Source: HXMU1420-2 sp040830545 (GTDB taxonomy: Bacteria > Pseudomonadota > Alphaproteobacteria > Rhodobacterales > Rhodobacteraceae). Taken from it: DNA of 16,023 nt. The position numbers and the translations under genes were made by a program. The stretch lies in assembly GCA_040830545.1 (NCBI GenBank), contig JBFOMB010000189.1:1-16023 (forward strand), read 5' to 3'. Below the pieces are notes generated by a model, which saw only the letters and a program-made list of their open reading frames with translations, was not told where the DNA came from and ran no database searches. The first letter of the stretch is position 1, and each line of letters starts with the position of its first letter. Below, one piece after another: positions 1 through 7,725 of this stretch.

Positions 1-716
1 ACGCCGGAATACCGGGTGCCGGTGGCGCGCAGGATCGTGCGGACGCTGTGGGACCAGGGGACCATGTTGAAATCACCTGCGAGGATGATCGGAGCGTCCA
101 GTGCCTGAAGGATTGGGCGCAACTCCCAGACCTGATTGGATTGCGGGTAGGGGTAAGGCCAGCGCAGGGGCAAAGATACGAGCCAGACGGGGCCTTCGGG
201 GCTGAGTGCCTTGATCGCGGAGAGGCCGCCAAATTCGGCGCATTCGGTTTCGCCGGTGACAGGCCAACGGGTCATCACGGCGGTACCACCGATGGAGCCA
301 TAGGGGCAATGGAGCTGGTTGGGATAGGCCTCTTTCAACCCTTCCAGAACGCGCTGATTGGCTTCGCCTACCTCCTGCATCATCACAACATCCGGCAGGC
401 GGGTCAGAATGTCGTCGATCAGCAGCTGGGGGTCGTCGAGTTTGTAGAGCAGGTTTTTCTGGTAAACGGTGTAAGGGCCGGGCGTTGCCGTGGAGAGTTT
501 GGGCGTAAACACAATGGCGACAGAGATGGCGGCGATGCAGGCCGCTGGTGTCAACAAAACCAGAGGCGCGCGCCACAACAGCACCGCACCGATCAGCGCC
601 AAGGGCAGTTGGAACACTGCTAGGCTGTCGCCGATGGGGTGCACGTGGCCGAAAAACCCGGCAATGGCGGTGATCGTGGACAGGCAGCCCGCCAGAATTG
701 CAATTCGTTTGATCAA
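1..716 (-). CDS. Endonuclease/exonuclease/phosphatase (EEP) family protein with N-terminal membrane segments, C-terminus cut by window edge
   Basis: The 238 residues in the window read as a hydrophobic N-terminus (about three membrane-spanning stretches at residues 3-23, 34-49 and 51-70) followed by an EEP catalytic fold. Visible active-site signatures are N88 in QKNLL, Q114-E115 in VMMQEV, and GDFN at 214-217. The end of the fold, with the usual C-terminal Asp-His, lies outside the window. EEP enzymes are metal-dependent phosphodiesterases acting on nucleic acids, lipids or nucleotides. Nothing here tells which substrate applies, but the membrane segments suggest the domain is tethered to the inner membrane. 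No in-frame ATG exists near the N-terminus, so I chose TTG at 714-716, which gives MIKRIAIL directly before the first hydrophobic stretch. The frame stays open back to a TAA near 804-806. The only strong GGAGG on this strand (809-813) is about 90 bases upstream and does not serve this start. Residue 183 is Pro in SLPLRWP, where relatives usually carry His. Confidence 0.82.
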   Translation of the reverse strand, partial: MIKRIAILAGCLSTITAIAGFFGHVHPIGDSLAVFQLPLALIGAVLLWRAPLVLLTPAACIAAISVAIVFTPKLSTATPGPYTVYQKNLLYKLDDPQLLIDDILTRLPDVVMMQEVGEANQRVLEGLKEAYPNQLHCPYGSIGGTAVMTRWPVTGETECAEFGGLSAIKALSPEGPVWLVSLPLRWPYPYPQSNQVWELRPILQALDAPIILAGDFNMVPWSHSVRTILRATGTRYSG

Positions 717-810
717 ATGGTCCGTCGCATCAGCAAATGAAGTCCGGCGCGGGGATAGCAGGTTTGGACATGGGCTCAAACCGCAATTGGGGCAGATGCG
801 TTAACAAACC

Positions 811-846
811 TCCAAAAACAAATGCACGCCGCGTTTGCGACGTGCA
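811..846 (-). terminator. Rho-independent terminator downstream of the YdcH-family gene
   Basis: On the minus strand a hairpin with arms TGCACG/CGTGCA (823-828 and 841-846) continues past one mismatch into an inner CGC/GCG stem, with a four-base loop. It is followed by a T-rich run TTTGTTTTT (814-822). It lies about 40 bases past the stop of the 54-residue gene and so ends the unit that reads from DUF2007. Confidence 0.75.
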
Positions 847-886
847 TCGGGAATTCGTGATGCCATCCGCGACGGCGTGACGTGCT

Positions 887-1051
887 CTATGTTGATAGTC
901 GCACGATTTCTTCCTTAAGTCGGAGTTTCTGTTTCTTCAGAGAGGCCAGTGCCAGTTCGTCATATCCCGGGGCGCGTTGTGCTTCAGCGACTTCGTCTTT
1001 CAGATGCTCGTGTTTCTTTTTCAACTCGTCCAGGTGTGCGCTCAGGCTCAT
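887..1051 (-). CDS. YdcH/DUF465 family small coiled-coil protein
   Basis: This is a 54-residue, highly charged, helical protein with no membrane segment. Its heptad-like pattern (LDELKKKHEHLKDEVAEAQ at about 8-26, then LKKQKLRLKEEIVRL at about 38-52) fits the DUF465 (YdcH) family of short antiparallel coiled-coil proteins common in Proteobacteria. The molecular role of the family is not established. I chose the ATG at 1049-1051 because GGAGG lies seven bases before it. An in-frame ATG 42 bases upstream has no comparable site and would add residues unlike the family. The gene lies 81 bases after the methyltransferase on the same strand and is followed by a strong terminator. It probably ends that transcript or has its own promoter in the 81-base gap, where I see no clear promoter. 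Confidence 0.85.
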   Translation of the reverse strand: MSLSAHLDELKKKHEHLKDEVAEAQRAPGYDELALASLKKQKLRLKEEIVRLST

Positions 1052-1132
1052 TGCCGTCCTCCATTTTGCAACAGTGCCTGCCGAGTGGAGCATAAAGTTT
1101 GGCGTCTGTCACGCTGCAGTCGCAAAAGTCGG

Positions 1133-1906
1133 CTAACGCCCGCGTAACGGCCAGGGCAAAGCGGCGCCATTTCGCAAAACTGCTGAAATTTCTGGCGTGT
1201 AGCTGTCCGCATCCCGTTCGTGTTTTTCGCCGATGTGCAGCAGGCAGGGCGCATGCAGCGTGAACGGGGCGCGTCCGCCTTTGCGGGCGCGGAGAATCAC
1301 CAGGTGCGCAGCGCGGTTTTGGCGGGGGGCAAGGGGCAGAAGCTCCATAGAACCAAGGCGGTTTTCGCAGGCTGCCAGCAGTTCGGGCAGGCGTGCGGCA
1401 CGTTGGATCATGTGCAGCATGCCGCTGGGCGCCAGACGGCGCGCTGCCGTCTGCACCCAGGTCGCAAGCGGCGTGTCGCCCGCGCGCCCGGCTTCACGCC
1501 CGGCGTCCTGAGCGGGGCGGGACTGTGCCGGGTCGAAATAGGGTGGGTTCGCGAAAACGTGATCGAACTGGCGTTGGCGCAGGTCTGCGGGCAGTTCGGT
1601 CAGGTCCGCCTGAACGATGGTGCAGTCAAACCCACCGTCCTCCGCGTTGCGACGGGCAAGGTCGGCGTAGTCCGCCTGCCGCTCCACCCCCGCGATCTGC
1701 ACGCCCGGAACCCGCGCTGCCAGACACAACGCCGCCGCCCCTGCCCCACATCCAAGGTCCAGCGCGGTTTGCCCTGCGCGCGCGGGCACAGCAGCGGCCA
1801 ACAAAACCGGGTCAATCCCCGCGCGGTATCCGGTTCGGGGCTGCCACAAATGCAACCGCCCACCCAGAAACGCATCATGGGTCAGGTCATCCTCTGTCCA
1901 GGTCAT
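1133..1906 (-). CDS. trmN6: TrmN6-type methyltransferase (COG4123), likely tRNA1(Val) adenine-37 N6-methyltransferase
   Basis: The protein has 257 residues with a Rossmann-like SAM-binding domain: DLGCGAGAA at 50-58 (motif I), an acidic end of strand 2 (VERQ at 74-77) and the catalytic NPPY at 120-123. NPPY is typical of enzymes that methylate an exocyclic amine of adenine, or glutamine. The N-terminal block with FLGGRL, QP and GYRAGIDPVLLAA (13-37) is characteristic of COG4123, whose E. coli member (YfiC) makes m6A37 in tRNA1(Val). Substrate assignment is by family only. The start codon overlaps the stop of the upstream DUF2007 gene by four bases (ATGA at 1903-1906), so the two are probably translationally coupled. 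Length is normal for the family and I see no damaged motifs. Confidence 0.82.
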   Translation of the reverse strand: MTWTEDDLTHDAFLGGRLHLWQPRTGYRAGIDPVLLAAAVPARAGQTALDLGCGAGAAALCLAARVPGVQIAGVERQADYADLARRNAEDGGFDCTIVQADLTELPADLRQRQFDHVFANPPYFDPAQSRPAQDAGREAGRAGDTPLATWVQTAARRLAPSGMLHMIQRAARLPELLAACENRLGSMELLPLAPRQNRAAHLVILRARKGGRAPFTLHAPCLLHIGEKHERDADSYTPEISAVLRNGAALPWPLRGR

Positions 1907-2121
1907 TCCGGGCTGTAGGGAATGTCATTGTCACGCATTACCCGGACCGCGTGGTCATAGTCCTGTGTCCCGACCATCAGGCGGCGCGGGAAAATCCCGA
2001 TCCCACCCTCAAGGACGCTCATATTTACGTCCAGTGGAAAGCACTCTATATCCTCGCCTTGAAGAAGGGCGGACGCAAACGCGATGATTGTGGGATCTGT
2101 GGTGCGCAGAAGCTCTTTCAT
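1903..2121 (-). CDS. DUF2007 domain-containing protein
   Basis: This 72-residue protein matches the DUF2007 pattern: an N-terminal MKELLRTTDP, then an alpha/beta layout resembling a small ACT-like fold with IECFPLDVNMSVLEGG (about 25-40) and RRLMVGTQDYDHAVRVM (about 46-62). Family members are thought to act as small signal-sensing or regulatory domains, but no function is established. I started at ATG 2119-2121 because homologues begin with a few residues before the LLRTTD-type strand. No good Shine-Dalgarno sequence precedes it. It is divergent from the polyprenyl synthase gene with only about 52 bases between, and overlaps the methyltransferase start by four bases. Confidence 0.85.
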   Translation of the reverse strand: MKELLRTTDPTIIAFASALLQGEDIECFPLDVNMSVLEGGIGIFPRRLMVGTQDYDHAVRVMRDNDIPYSPE

Positions 2122-2176
2122 GATGGGGATGTAGGGACAATCGACGCCGTTTGTCGAGACCGGGTGCGTAAACGTG

Positions 2177-3175
2177 ATGGATATCGGGATTGTTGCCAAA
2201 CCGCATGACCGGTTGGCGGAACTTCTGAGCGATGACATGGAGGCCGTGAATGGCCTGATCCGGACGCGTATGGCCTCGGAGCACGCGCCGCGTATTCCCG
2301 AGGTGACCGCGCATCTGGTCGAGGCGGGTGGCAAGCGGCTGCGGCCTATGCTGACGCTGGCGGCGGCGCGCATGTGTGGCTATGCGGGTGGGGATCACGT
2401 GAAGCTGGCTGCGACGGTGGAGTTCATCCACACCGCGACGCTGCTGCATGACGATGTGGTCGATGAAAGCGCGCAGCGGCGGGGGCGTCCTACGGCGAAC
2501 CTGTTGTGGGACAACAAATCCAGCGTTCTGGTGGGCGACTACCTGTTTGCACGAAGCTTCCAGTTGATGGTGGAAACCGGATCGCTGCGGGTGCTGGATA
2601 TTTTGGCGAATGCGGCGGCGACGATTGCTGAAGGCGAAGTGCTGCAACTGTCCGCGGCGCAGAACCTGGCGACGGATGAATCCGTGTATCTGCAAGTCGT
2701 GCGCGGGAAGACGGCGGCGCTGTTTTCTGCGGCAACGGAGGTTGGTGGTGTCATTGCTGGTGTGCCCGAGGATCAGGTACAAGCGCTGTTTGATTATGGC
2801 GACGCGTTGGGCGTGGCGTTCCAGATTGCCGATGACCTGCTGGACTATCAGGGTGACACAGCAGCGACCGGCAAGAATGTGGGTGATGATTTCCGCGAGC
2901 GGAAGCTGACGCTGCCGGTGATCAAGGCCGTGGCGCAGGCGACCGAGGAAGAGCGTGCGTTCTGGAGCCGGACCATCGAGGCGGGTGATCAGCGGGACGA
3001 GGATCTGGAGCACGCCCTGTCGCTGATGGAGAAATACGGCACGCTGGACGCGACACGCGAAGATGCGGATGCCTGGGCGGCCAAGGCGAATGCCGCGCTT
3101 ATGGCTCTGCCGGAACATCCGATGCGCGATCTGCTGGGCGATCTGTCGGATTACGTGGTGGCGCGGCTCAGTTAA
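2177..3175 (+). CDS. ispB: Long-chain trans-polyprenyl diphosphate synthase (octaprenyl/decaprenyl type)
   Basis: The enzyme condenses isopentenyl diphosphate onto an allylic primer to make the polyprenyl tail used for ubiquinone. Counting from a GTG at 2174 (333 residues; 332 from ATG 2177), GGKRLRP lies at 52-58, the first aspartate-rich motif DDVVD at 93-97 and the second DDLLD at 220-224. The block around the first motif (FIHTATLLHDDVVD) is identical in kind to that of E. coli IspB, and the residue five before it is a small Ala, as in long-chain enzymes. Exact chain length cannot be read from the sequence. Rhodobacteraceae normally make Q-10, so decaprenyl is my inference. GTG and ATG are adjacent, and neither has a Shine-Dalgarno sequence. 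The 3' end overlaps the opposing ispE end by 8 bases. Confidence 0.93.
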   Translation: MDIGIVAKPHDRLAELLSDDMEAVNGLIRTRMASEHAPRIPEVTAHLVEAGGKRLRPMLTLAAARMCGYAGGDHVKLAATVEFIHTATLLHDDVVDESAQRRGRPTANLLWDNKSSVLVGDYLFARSFQLMVETGSLRVLDILANAAATIAEGEVLQLSAAQNLATDESVYLQVVRGKTAALFSAATEVGGVIAGVPEDQVQALFDYGDALGVAFQIADDLLDYQGDTAATGKNVGDDFRERKLTLPVIKAVAQATEEERAFWSRTIEAGDQRDEDLEHALSLMEKYGTLDATREDADAWAAKANAALMALPEHPMRDLLGDLSDYVVARLS

Positions 3176-3992
3176 GCTGAACCGCCCGGCACCACCATTC
3201 CGGATGTGCCGCGCCGATTTCGTAAGCGGCGAAATGGGCGGCTTTCATCGTTGGATAAAGCGCGAAACAGGTGGAGCCTGATCCGGACATGCGGGCCATG
3301 AGTGCGCGGGTGGTTAGCCGTATTTCATCCAACAAAGACTCAATCTCGCGCGACACGCCCATGGCCGGGATTTCGAGATCGTTTCGTTGATCCGATAGCC
3401 ACGCGGCACAGTCCTGCACATCGTCGAATTCGGGAATGGTGTCCGGCATGGGCGGGTTGTTCCGCTGTGCGAGGGCCTGAAACACCTTCCCAGTTGGGAC
3501 CGCGATGCCGGGATTGACCAAAAGCGCGGGCAGAGAAGGCAGGGTCACGGGGGAAAGGTGATCGCCAATGCCCTGCATCCGTGTTGCGCGAGCCTGCATG
3601 CAGACAGGAACATCCGCGCCGAGGGAGATGGGGAGGTCGTCCTGGATGTCCTTACCCTGCCCCGCCAACGCCCAAAGGGTTGCCGCTGCATCCGAAGACC
3701 CGCCGCCGATCCCGCCGCCATGCGGCAGGACCTTGTCCAAAGTTATCTGCCCGGTCCAACGGGCCGCCTCTGCCGCCTGCCAGACCAGGTTGCGGGCATC
3801 GGTGGGGACGCCCGCCGCAAACTCCCCATGTACGGTCAGGGACAGGTCCGCTCCGGGGGTGAACGTCAGACTGTCACCCACATCCGCAAACACGACCAGC
3901 GAGTCGAGCAGGTGGTATCCGTCGTCCCGCCGACCGGTCACATGCAGCGTCAGGTTGACCTTGGCGGGTGCGAAGGCCTTAGTCGTCGCCAT
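3168..3992 (-). CDS. ispE: 4-diphosphocytidyl-2-C-methyl-D-erythritol kinase
   Basis: IspE is the GHMP kinase that phosphorylates CDP-methylerythritol in the MEP pathway to isopentenyl diphosphate, in the cytosol. The 274-residue protein has the expected order: APAKVN near the N-terminus (K11, the catalytic-lysine position), the glycine-rich ATP loop PHGGGIGGGSSDAAAT at 90-105, LGADVPV with D127 at the catalytic-aspartate position, and the C-terminal GHMP loop MSGSGST at 235-241. Length is slightly short of E. coli IspE but all motifs are present. The start overlaps the end of the TPR gene by 14 bases on the same strand, so the two are co-transcribed and probably coupled. No strong Shine-Dalgarno sequence is visible. 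Its stop overlaps the tail of the convergent polyprenyl synthase gene, another isoprenoid enzyme. Confidence 0.95.
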   Translation of the reverse strand: MATTKAFAPAKVNLTLHVTGRRDDGYHLLDSLVVFADVGDSLTFTPGADLSLTVHGEFAAGVPTDARNLVWQAAEAARWTGQITLDKVLPHGGGIGGGSSDAAATLWALAGQGKDIQDDLPISLGADVPVCMQARATRMQGIGDHLSPVTLPSLPALLVNPGIAVPTGKVFQALAQRNNPPMPDTIPEFDDVQDCAAWLSDQRNDLEIPAMGVSREIESLLDEIRLTTRALMARMSGSGSTCFALYPTMKAAHFAAYEIGAAHPEWWCRAVQLN

Positions 3993-5691
3993 TTGCCACG
4001 GTCAGCGGCGGAGAGCCTTCTTCGGCCAGAACCTGATCCAGACCAACCTCCAGCTTGCGCCGGATACGGACCGGATCGGCCTCGCCATCGGTATCTTCGG
4101 GATCAATGAAGCTGAGCGCGCGTTTCCACTGAAACTCCGCCTCGCGTTTGCGATCCACGGCCCAATAGACGTCACCCAGATGGTCGTTCACAATCGGATC
4201 GACCGGTTCCAGTTCGACCGCTTTTTCCATATGGCCAACCGCCTCTTCGTAGCGGCCAAGGCGGTAGAGCACCCAGCCCAGGCTGTCGACGATGTACCCG
4301 CTGTCAGGCCGCGCCTCGACCGCACGTTGGATCATGTCCAGCGCTTCGTCCAGTTTCACCTTCTTTTCGACCAGCGAATAGCCGAGGTAGTTCAGCACCT
4401 GTGGTTGATCCGGGCGCAGTTCCAGCGCCTTGCGGAAATCGGCCTCTGCATTTTGCCATTGGTCCAGGCGTTCGTGGGAGATCCCCCGAGCATAAAGCAG
4501 GAACCACTGAGACGGCGCGCCTTCTTCGGTGAATTCCAGCGCACTGTCATAGGCCCCGACGGCGGCAGCATAGTTTTCCTGCTGGCGGAACAAATCGCCC
4601 AGCGAAGAATGCACCAGTGGCAGGGTGGGGTGGTCCAGTGCCAGCCGCTCCAGCACCTCGATCGCGGCGTCGGGCTTGGCCGCGCGGCGCAGCGCTTCGG
4701 CCCGGCCCAGTTCGGCGGCGTGATGGTCGGGGCTGTCGGGCGGGACCAGTTTGAAGGTTGTCACAGCCAGATCATATTGCCCCAGCTTGTCCAGCAAATC
4801 CGCGCTGAGCAGGATCGCGTCGATATGGCCCGGGCTAAGATAGGTGGCGACGCGGGCGTAAAGCAGCGCGTAGTCATCCGCCGCCTCACCACTGAGCGCA
4901 GCACCGACAGAGAAGAAGACCTCGGCCATGCCTTCGGCTGCGTTGGTGACATGCGAAAATGGCAGGGTTTCCCCGGCGGCCAGGCGATCAGCCACGGCGG
5001 TCAGGCCGGGGTCGAAGGCGGCACCGAACGTTGTGGCCATCATTTCCAGCGCATCGCTGTTGCGGCCCAGTTGCGACAGGATTTCCGCGCGGGCCAGTGC
5101 GCCCCGGCGGGTCATCTGGCCATTGCGGCTTTCGGCAAAAATCGCCTCTGCCGCCTCGTAGTCACCCGACATGCCCAGCGCCAGCGCCTTGTGATAGAGG
5201 GCAAAGCTGCGCAGGCCATTCTGGCTGGCGACCTCGTCAAAGCGTGCCATTGCCGCCTCGCGATCCCCGACGGCCATGTGGCCCCACGCCTCCAGCAGGC
5301 CATCGACCAGAGGGCCAACACCGGTGGCTTCCAGATCGCGGTCCAGAACGGCAGCGAAATCACCCTGATTGATCATGCCGGCGGTCAGCACCATGCTGGC
5401 GACCTGGCTGCGCAGATCGCGGTCCGCCATGACCTTGGCGATTGGCAGGGCCTGATCCAGACGGCCCATGGACACCTGGGCCTGGATCACGTTTTCCATC
5501 AGCTCCGGGTCATTCTTGTCCGCGAGAAGCGCACGGGCATAGTAGCGCGCGGCAGCTTCGAAATCGCTGGAATAGACCGCGTGGCGTCCGGCCAGGTACG
5601 CGCCATAGCTGGGTTCAGCGGCCACAAACGTTGGGACCGTCAGGCCCGCGAAGGTCGCGGCCAGCGCCGCGCGTCGAAGAATGGAATGCAC
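3979..5691 (-). CDS. Exported tetratricopeptide-repeat protein
   Basis: This 570-residue protein begins with a signal peptide: RR at 6-7, a hydrophobic AALAATFAGLTVPTFVAA and a likely signal peptidase I site after AEP-type residues near 24-26. There is no lipobox cysteine. The rest is helical repeats. Clear TPR units fall at about 43-85 and in the C-terminal third (about 395-530), with patterns such as AEADFRKALELRPDQP, LNYLGYSLVE, and YRLGRYEEAVGHMEKAVELEPVDP. TPR arrays bind partner proteins, but no partner is evident. Orthologues sit beside ispE in related bacteria (recalled). The frame runs into ispE with a 14-base overlap, so it leads a two-gene unit. The 110-base region before it lacks a recognisable sigma-70 promoter, and the Shine-Dalgarno sequence is weak (AGGG, about 14 bases from the ATG). 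Confidence 0.88.
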   Translation of the reverse strand: MHSILRRAALAATFAGLTVPTFVAAEPSYGAYLAGRHAVYSSDFEAAARYYARALLADKNDPELMENVIQAQVSMGRLDQALPIAKVMADRDLRSQVASMVLTAGMINQGDFAAVLDRDLEATGVGPLVDGLLEAWGHMAVGDREAAMARFDEVASQNGLRSFALYHKALALGMSGDYEAAEAIFAESRNGQMTRRGALARAEILSQLGRNSDALEMMATTFGAAFDPGLTAVADRLAAGETLPFSHVTNAAEGMAEVFFSVGAALSGEAADDYALLYARVATYLSPGHIDAILLSADLLDKLGQYDLAVTTFKLVPPDSPDHHAAELGRAEALRRAAKPDAAIEVLERLALDHPTLPLVHSSLGDLFRQQENYAAAVGAYDSALEFTEEGAPSQWFLLYARGISHERLDQWQNAEADFRKALELRPDQPQVLNYLGYSLVEKKVKLDEALDMIQRAVEARPDSGYIVDSLGWVLYRLGRYEEAVGHMEKAVELEPVDPIVNDHLGDVYWAVDRKREAEFQWKRALSFIDPEDTDGEADPVRIRRKLEVGLDQVLAEEGSPPLTVANGDD

Positions 5692-5801
5692 CGGTAATCT
5701 GCCCTTGGTTTGCTTTGGTCACAGAGGCTACGCGCATCGCTGGCATCACGCAATGGCGCAGGCATCCGGTTCTGATCAAACCTAGCGCAGATTCCGTTAC
5801 C

Positions 5802-5838
5802 GCAAAGAAAACGGGCGCTGCCGGTATAGCAACGCCCG
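5802..5838 (-). terminator. Rho-independent terminator of the ETF-ubiquinone oxidoreductase gene
   Basis: On the minus strand a ten-base-pair stem (5812-5821 with 5829-5838, one U-G wobble) closes a seven-base loop and is followed directly by TTTTCTTT. It starts about 24 bases after the stop of the minus-strand gene at 5862-7502 and separates it from the TPR gene. Confidence 0.85.
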
Positions 5839-5861
5839 CAAATTTCCGCCGAACAGGCGTA

Positions 5862-7502
5862 TCACATGTTCGGATAGTTCGGCCCGTCGCCGCCCTGAGG
5901 CGTGACCCAGGTGATGTTCTGGCTGGGGTCCTTGATGTCACATGTCTTGCAGTGCACGCAGTTCTGGAAGTTGATGACGAACTTGTCGTCGACCACCTCG
6001 TAAACGCCTGCCGGGCAGTAGCGCTGTGCCGGTTCCGCGAATTTGGGCATGTTGACCTTCATCGGGACCTCGGGGTCGGTCAGGCGCAGGTGTGCGGGCT
6101 GGCTTTCCTCGTGGTTGGTCATGGAGAAGGACACGTTGGTCAGCCGGTCGAAGCTGAGCTTGCCATCGGGTTTGGGGTAATCGATCGGCTTGTGCTTGCT
6201 GGCATCTTCGGTCGATTGCGCGTCGTTCTTGCCATGGCTCATGGAGCCGAACAGCGACAGACCGCCAAAGATGGTCTGGAACCACATGTCGAACCCGCCA
6301 AGCGCGAGTGACGGGACCAGCCCCCACTTGGACCACATGGGTTTCACGTTGCGGACCTTTTTCAGGTCTGCGCCGATGGCGCCATTGCGCACTTCGTCTT
6401 CGTAAGCGGTCAGTTCGTCGCCCGAACGTTCTGCCTTGATCGCGTCATAGGCGGCTTCGGCTGCGGCCTTGCCGGACAGCATGGCGTTGTGGTTGCCCTT
6501 GATCCGGGGGACATTGACCATCCCGACCGAGCAGCCCAGCAGCGCCACGCCCGGCGCGACCATCTTGGGCATGGATTGATACCCGCCTTCGGTGATGGCC
6601 CGCGCGCCATAGGCAACGCGTTTGCCGCCTTCCAGCAGGTCAGCGACAATCGGGTGATGTTTGAACCGCTGGAATTCCATGTAGGGGAACAAGTGCGGGT
6701 TCTTGTAGTTCAGGTGCACCACGAAACCGACGTAAACCTGGTTGTTGTCCAGGTGGTAGATGAACGAACCACCGCCCGCGTTGCCGCCCAGAGGCCAGCC
6801 CATCGTATGGGTGACGGTGCCCTCTTTGTGCTTGGCCGGGTCGATCTCCCAGATCTCTTTCATTCCGACGCCGAACTTCTGCGGCTCTTTGCCTTCGGAC
6901 AGGTTGTATTTGGCGATCACCTCTTTGGAGAGCGATCCGCGCACGCCTTCGGAGAGGAAGACGTATTTGCCATAAAGCTCCATGCCCGGTTCGGTGTTCG
7001 GGCCATATGACCCATCCGCTTCCAGACCGAAGACACCGGCAACGACGCCTTTGACTTCGCCGTTGTCGCCATAGACCAGTTCGGAACAGGACATGCCGGG
7101 GAAGATTTCAACGCCCAGCTCTTCGGCCTGTTCAGCCATCCAGCGGCAGACATTGCCCATCGACACGATGTAGTTGCCGTGGTTGTTCATCAGTGGCGGC
7201 ATGGGGAAATTCGGCACGCGCAGCTGCCCGGCCTCACCCAGTACGTAGAAGTTGTCCTCTTTGACCGGAACGGTCACGGGCGCGCCCTTTTCCTTCCAGT
7301 CGGGGATCAGCGCATCCAGCCCGCAGGGGTCCAGCACGGCCCCCGACAGGATATGCGCGCCCACCTCAGAGCCCTTTTCCAGAACGACAACGTCCAGGTC
7401 GGCATCCAGTTGCTTCAGACGGATCGCCGCCGACAGACCGGCAGGGCCGGCACCGACGATGACAACGTCATATTCCATGGATTCGCGTTCAATCTCGGCC
7501 AT
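5862..7502 (-). CDS. Electron transfer flavoprotein:ubiquinone oxidoreductase (ETF dehydrogenase)
   Basis: This inner-membrane-associated FAD and 4Fe-4S enzyme passes electrons from reduced electron-transfer flavoprotein (fed by acyl-CoA and amino-acid or dimethylglycine-type dehydrogenases) to ubiquinone. The 546-residue protein has the FAD dinucleotide-binding loop VIVGAGPAGLSAA at 14-26. At the C-terminus it has the ferredoxin-like cluster domain with four cysteines at 496, 515, 518 and 521 (YCPAG, then NCVHCKTCD), followed by the typical WVTPQGGDGPNYPNM ending. Length and domain order match bacterial and mitochondrial ETF-QO. The ATG at 7500-7502 has GAGGAAAG eight or so bases upstream. 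It appears monocistronic: it has its own terminator and lies divergent to the EthD gene across 223 bases. A 19-base imperfect palindrome sits 35 bases before the start codon. Confidence 0.96.
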   Translation of the reverse strand: MAEIERESMEYDVVIVGAGPAGLSAAIRLKQLDADLDVVVLEKGSEVGAHILSGAVLDPCGLDALIPDWKEKGAPVTVPVKEDNFYVLGEAGQLRVPNFPMPPLMNNHGNYIVSMGNVCRWMAEQAEELGVEIFPGMSCSELVYGDNGEVKGVVAGVFGLEADGSYGPNTEPGMELYGKYVFLSEGVRGSLSKEVIAKYNLSEGKEPQKFGVGMKEIWEIDPAKHKEGTVTHTMGWPLGGNAGGGSFIYHLDNNQVYVGFVVHLNYKNPHLFPYMEFQRFKHHPIVADLLEGGKRVAYGARAITEGGYQSMPKMVAPGVALLGCSVGMVNVPRIKGNHNAMLSGKAAAEAAYDAIKAERSGDELTAYEDEVRNGAIGADLKKVRNVKPMWSKWGLVPSLALGGFDMWFQTIFGGLSLFGSMSHGKNDAQSTEDASKHKPIDYPKPDGKLSFDRLTNVSFSMTNHEESQPAHLRLTDPEVPMKVNMPKFAEPAQRYCPAGVYEVVDDKFVINFQNCVHCKTCDIKDPSQNITWVTPQGGDGPNYPNM

Positions 7503-7536
7503 GTGGCTTTCCTCGCTTGCATTTCCGACGCGCGCC

Positions 7537-7555
7537 CGCGCAACAATGTTTCGCG
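7537..7555. promoter_or_regulatory. Candidate operator palindrome upstream of the ETF-QO gene
   Basis: The plus strand reads CGCGCAACA-A-TGTTTCGCG. The nine-base arms match as an inverted repeat at eight of nine positions around a central A. It lies 35 bases before the ETF-QO start codon, inside the divergent gap shared with the EthD gene. Its odd-length dyad with AACA/TGTT half-sites resembles sites of dimeric repressors, but no regulator is encoded next to it. The region is GC-rich, so chance symmetry is possible. Confidence 0.3.
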
Positions 7556-7654
7556 CGTGATTAGCGGTTTGGCTGGCACGAGGTCAATCAGAACCGGACG
7601 TCCGCAACCTTTGAACGCGACGAAATGTAACGCGATTGGCCTGCTGATGGCATT

Positions 7655-7683
7655 TTGACCGTGCCTGCTGGCGGATTTACCGT
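7655..7683 (+). promoter_or_regulatory. Possible sigma-70 promoter of the EthD-family gene
   Basis: TTGACC at 7655-7660 and TACCGT at 7678-7683 are separated by 17 bases and lie 43 bases before the EthD start codon. The -35 is good. The -10 matches only weakly, as is common in Rhodobacteraceae. Confidence 0.35.
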
Positions 7684-7725
7684 ATCGTGGCGCAGGAAAC
7701 ATGCCAGTTCAGAGGAGGAATCAGC

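Noticed and set aside
2009..3118. Minus-strand open frame of 369 codons opposite the polyprenyl synthase
   Set aside because: It is antisense to a gene with both aspartate-rich motifs, is rich in Arg/His/Gln and has no domain.
3568..5697. Plus-strand open frame of 709 codons opposite ispE and the TPR gene
   Set aside because: It is an antisense shadow. Both genes on the other strand have intact family motifs and normal lengths.
5692..7700. A 12-base repeat ATCAGAACCGGA found before the TPR gene (minus) and in the ETF-QO/EthD gap (plus)
   Set aside because: Several chance 12-base matches are expected in 16 kb on two strands, and the flanking bases do not extend the match.
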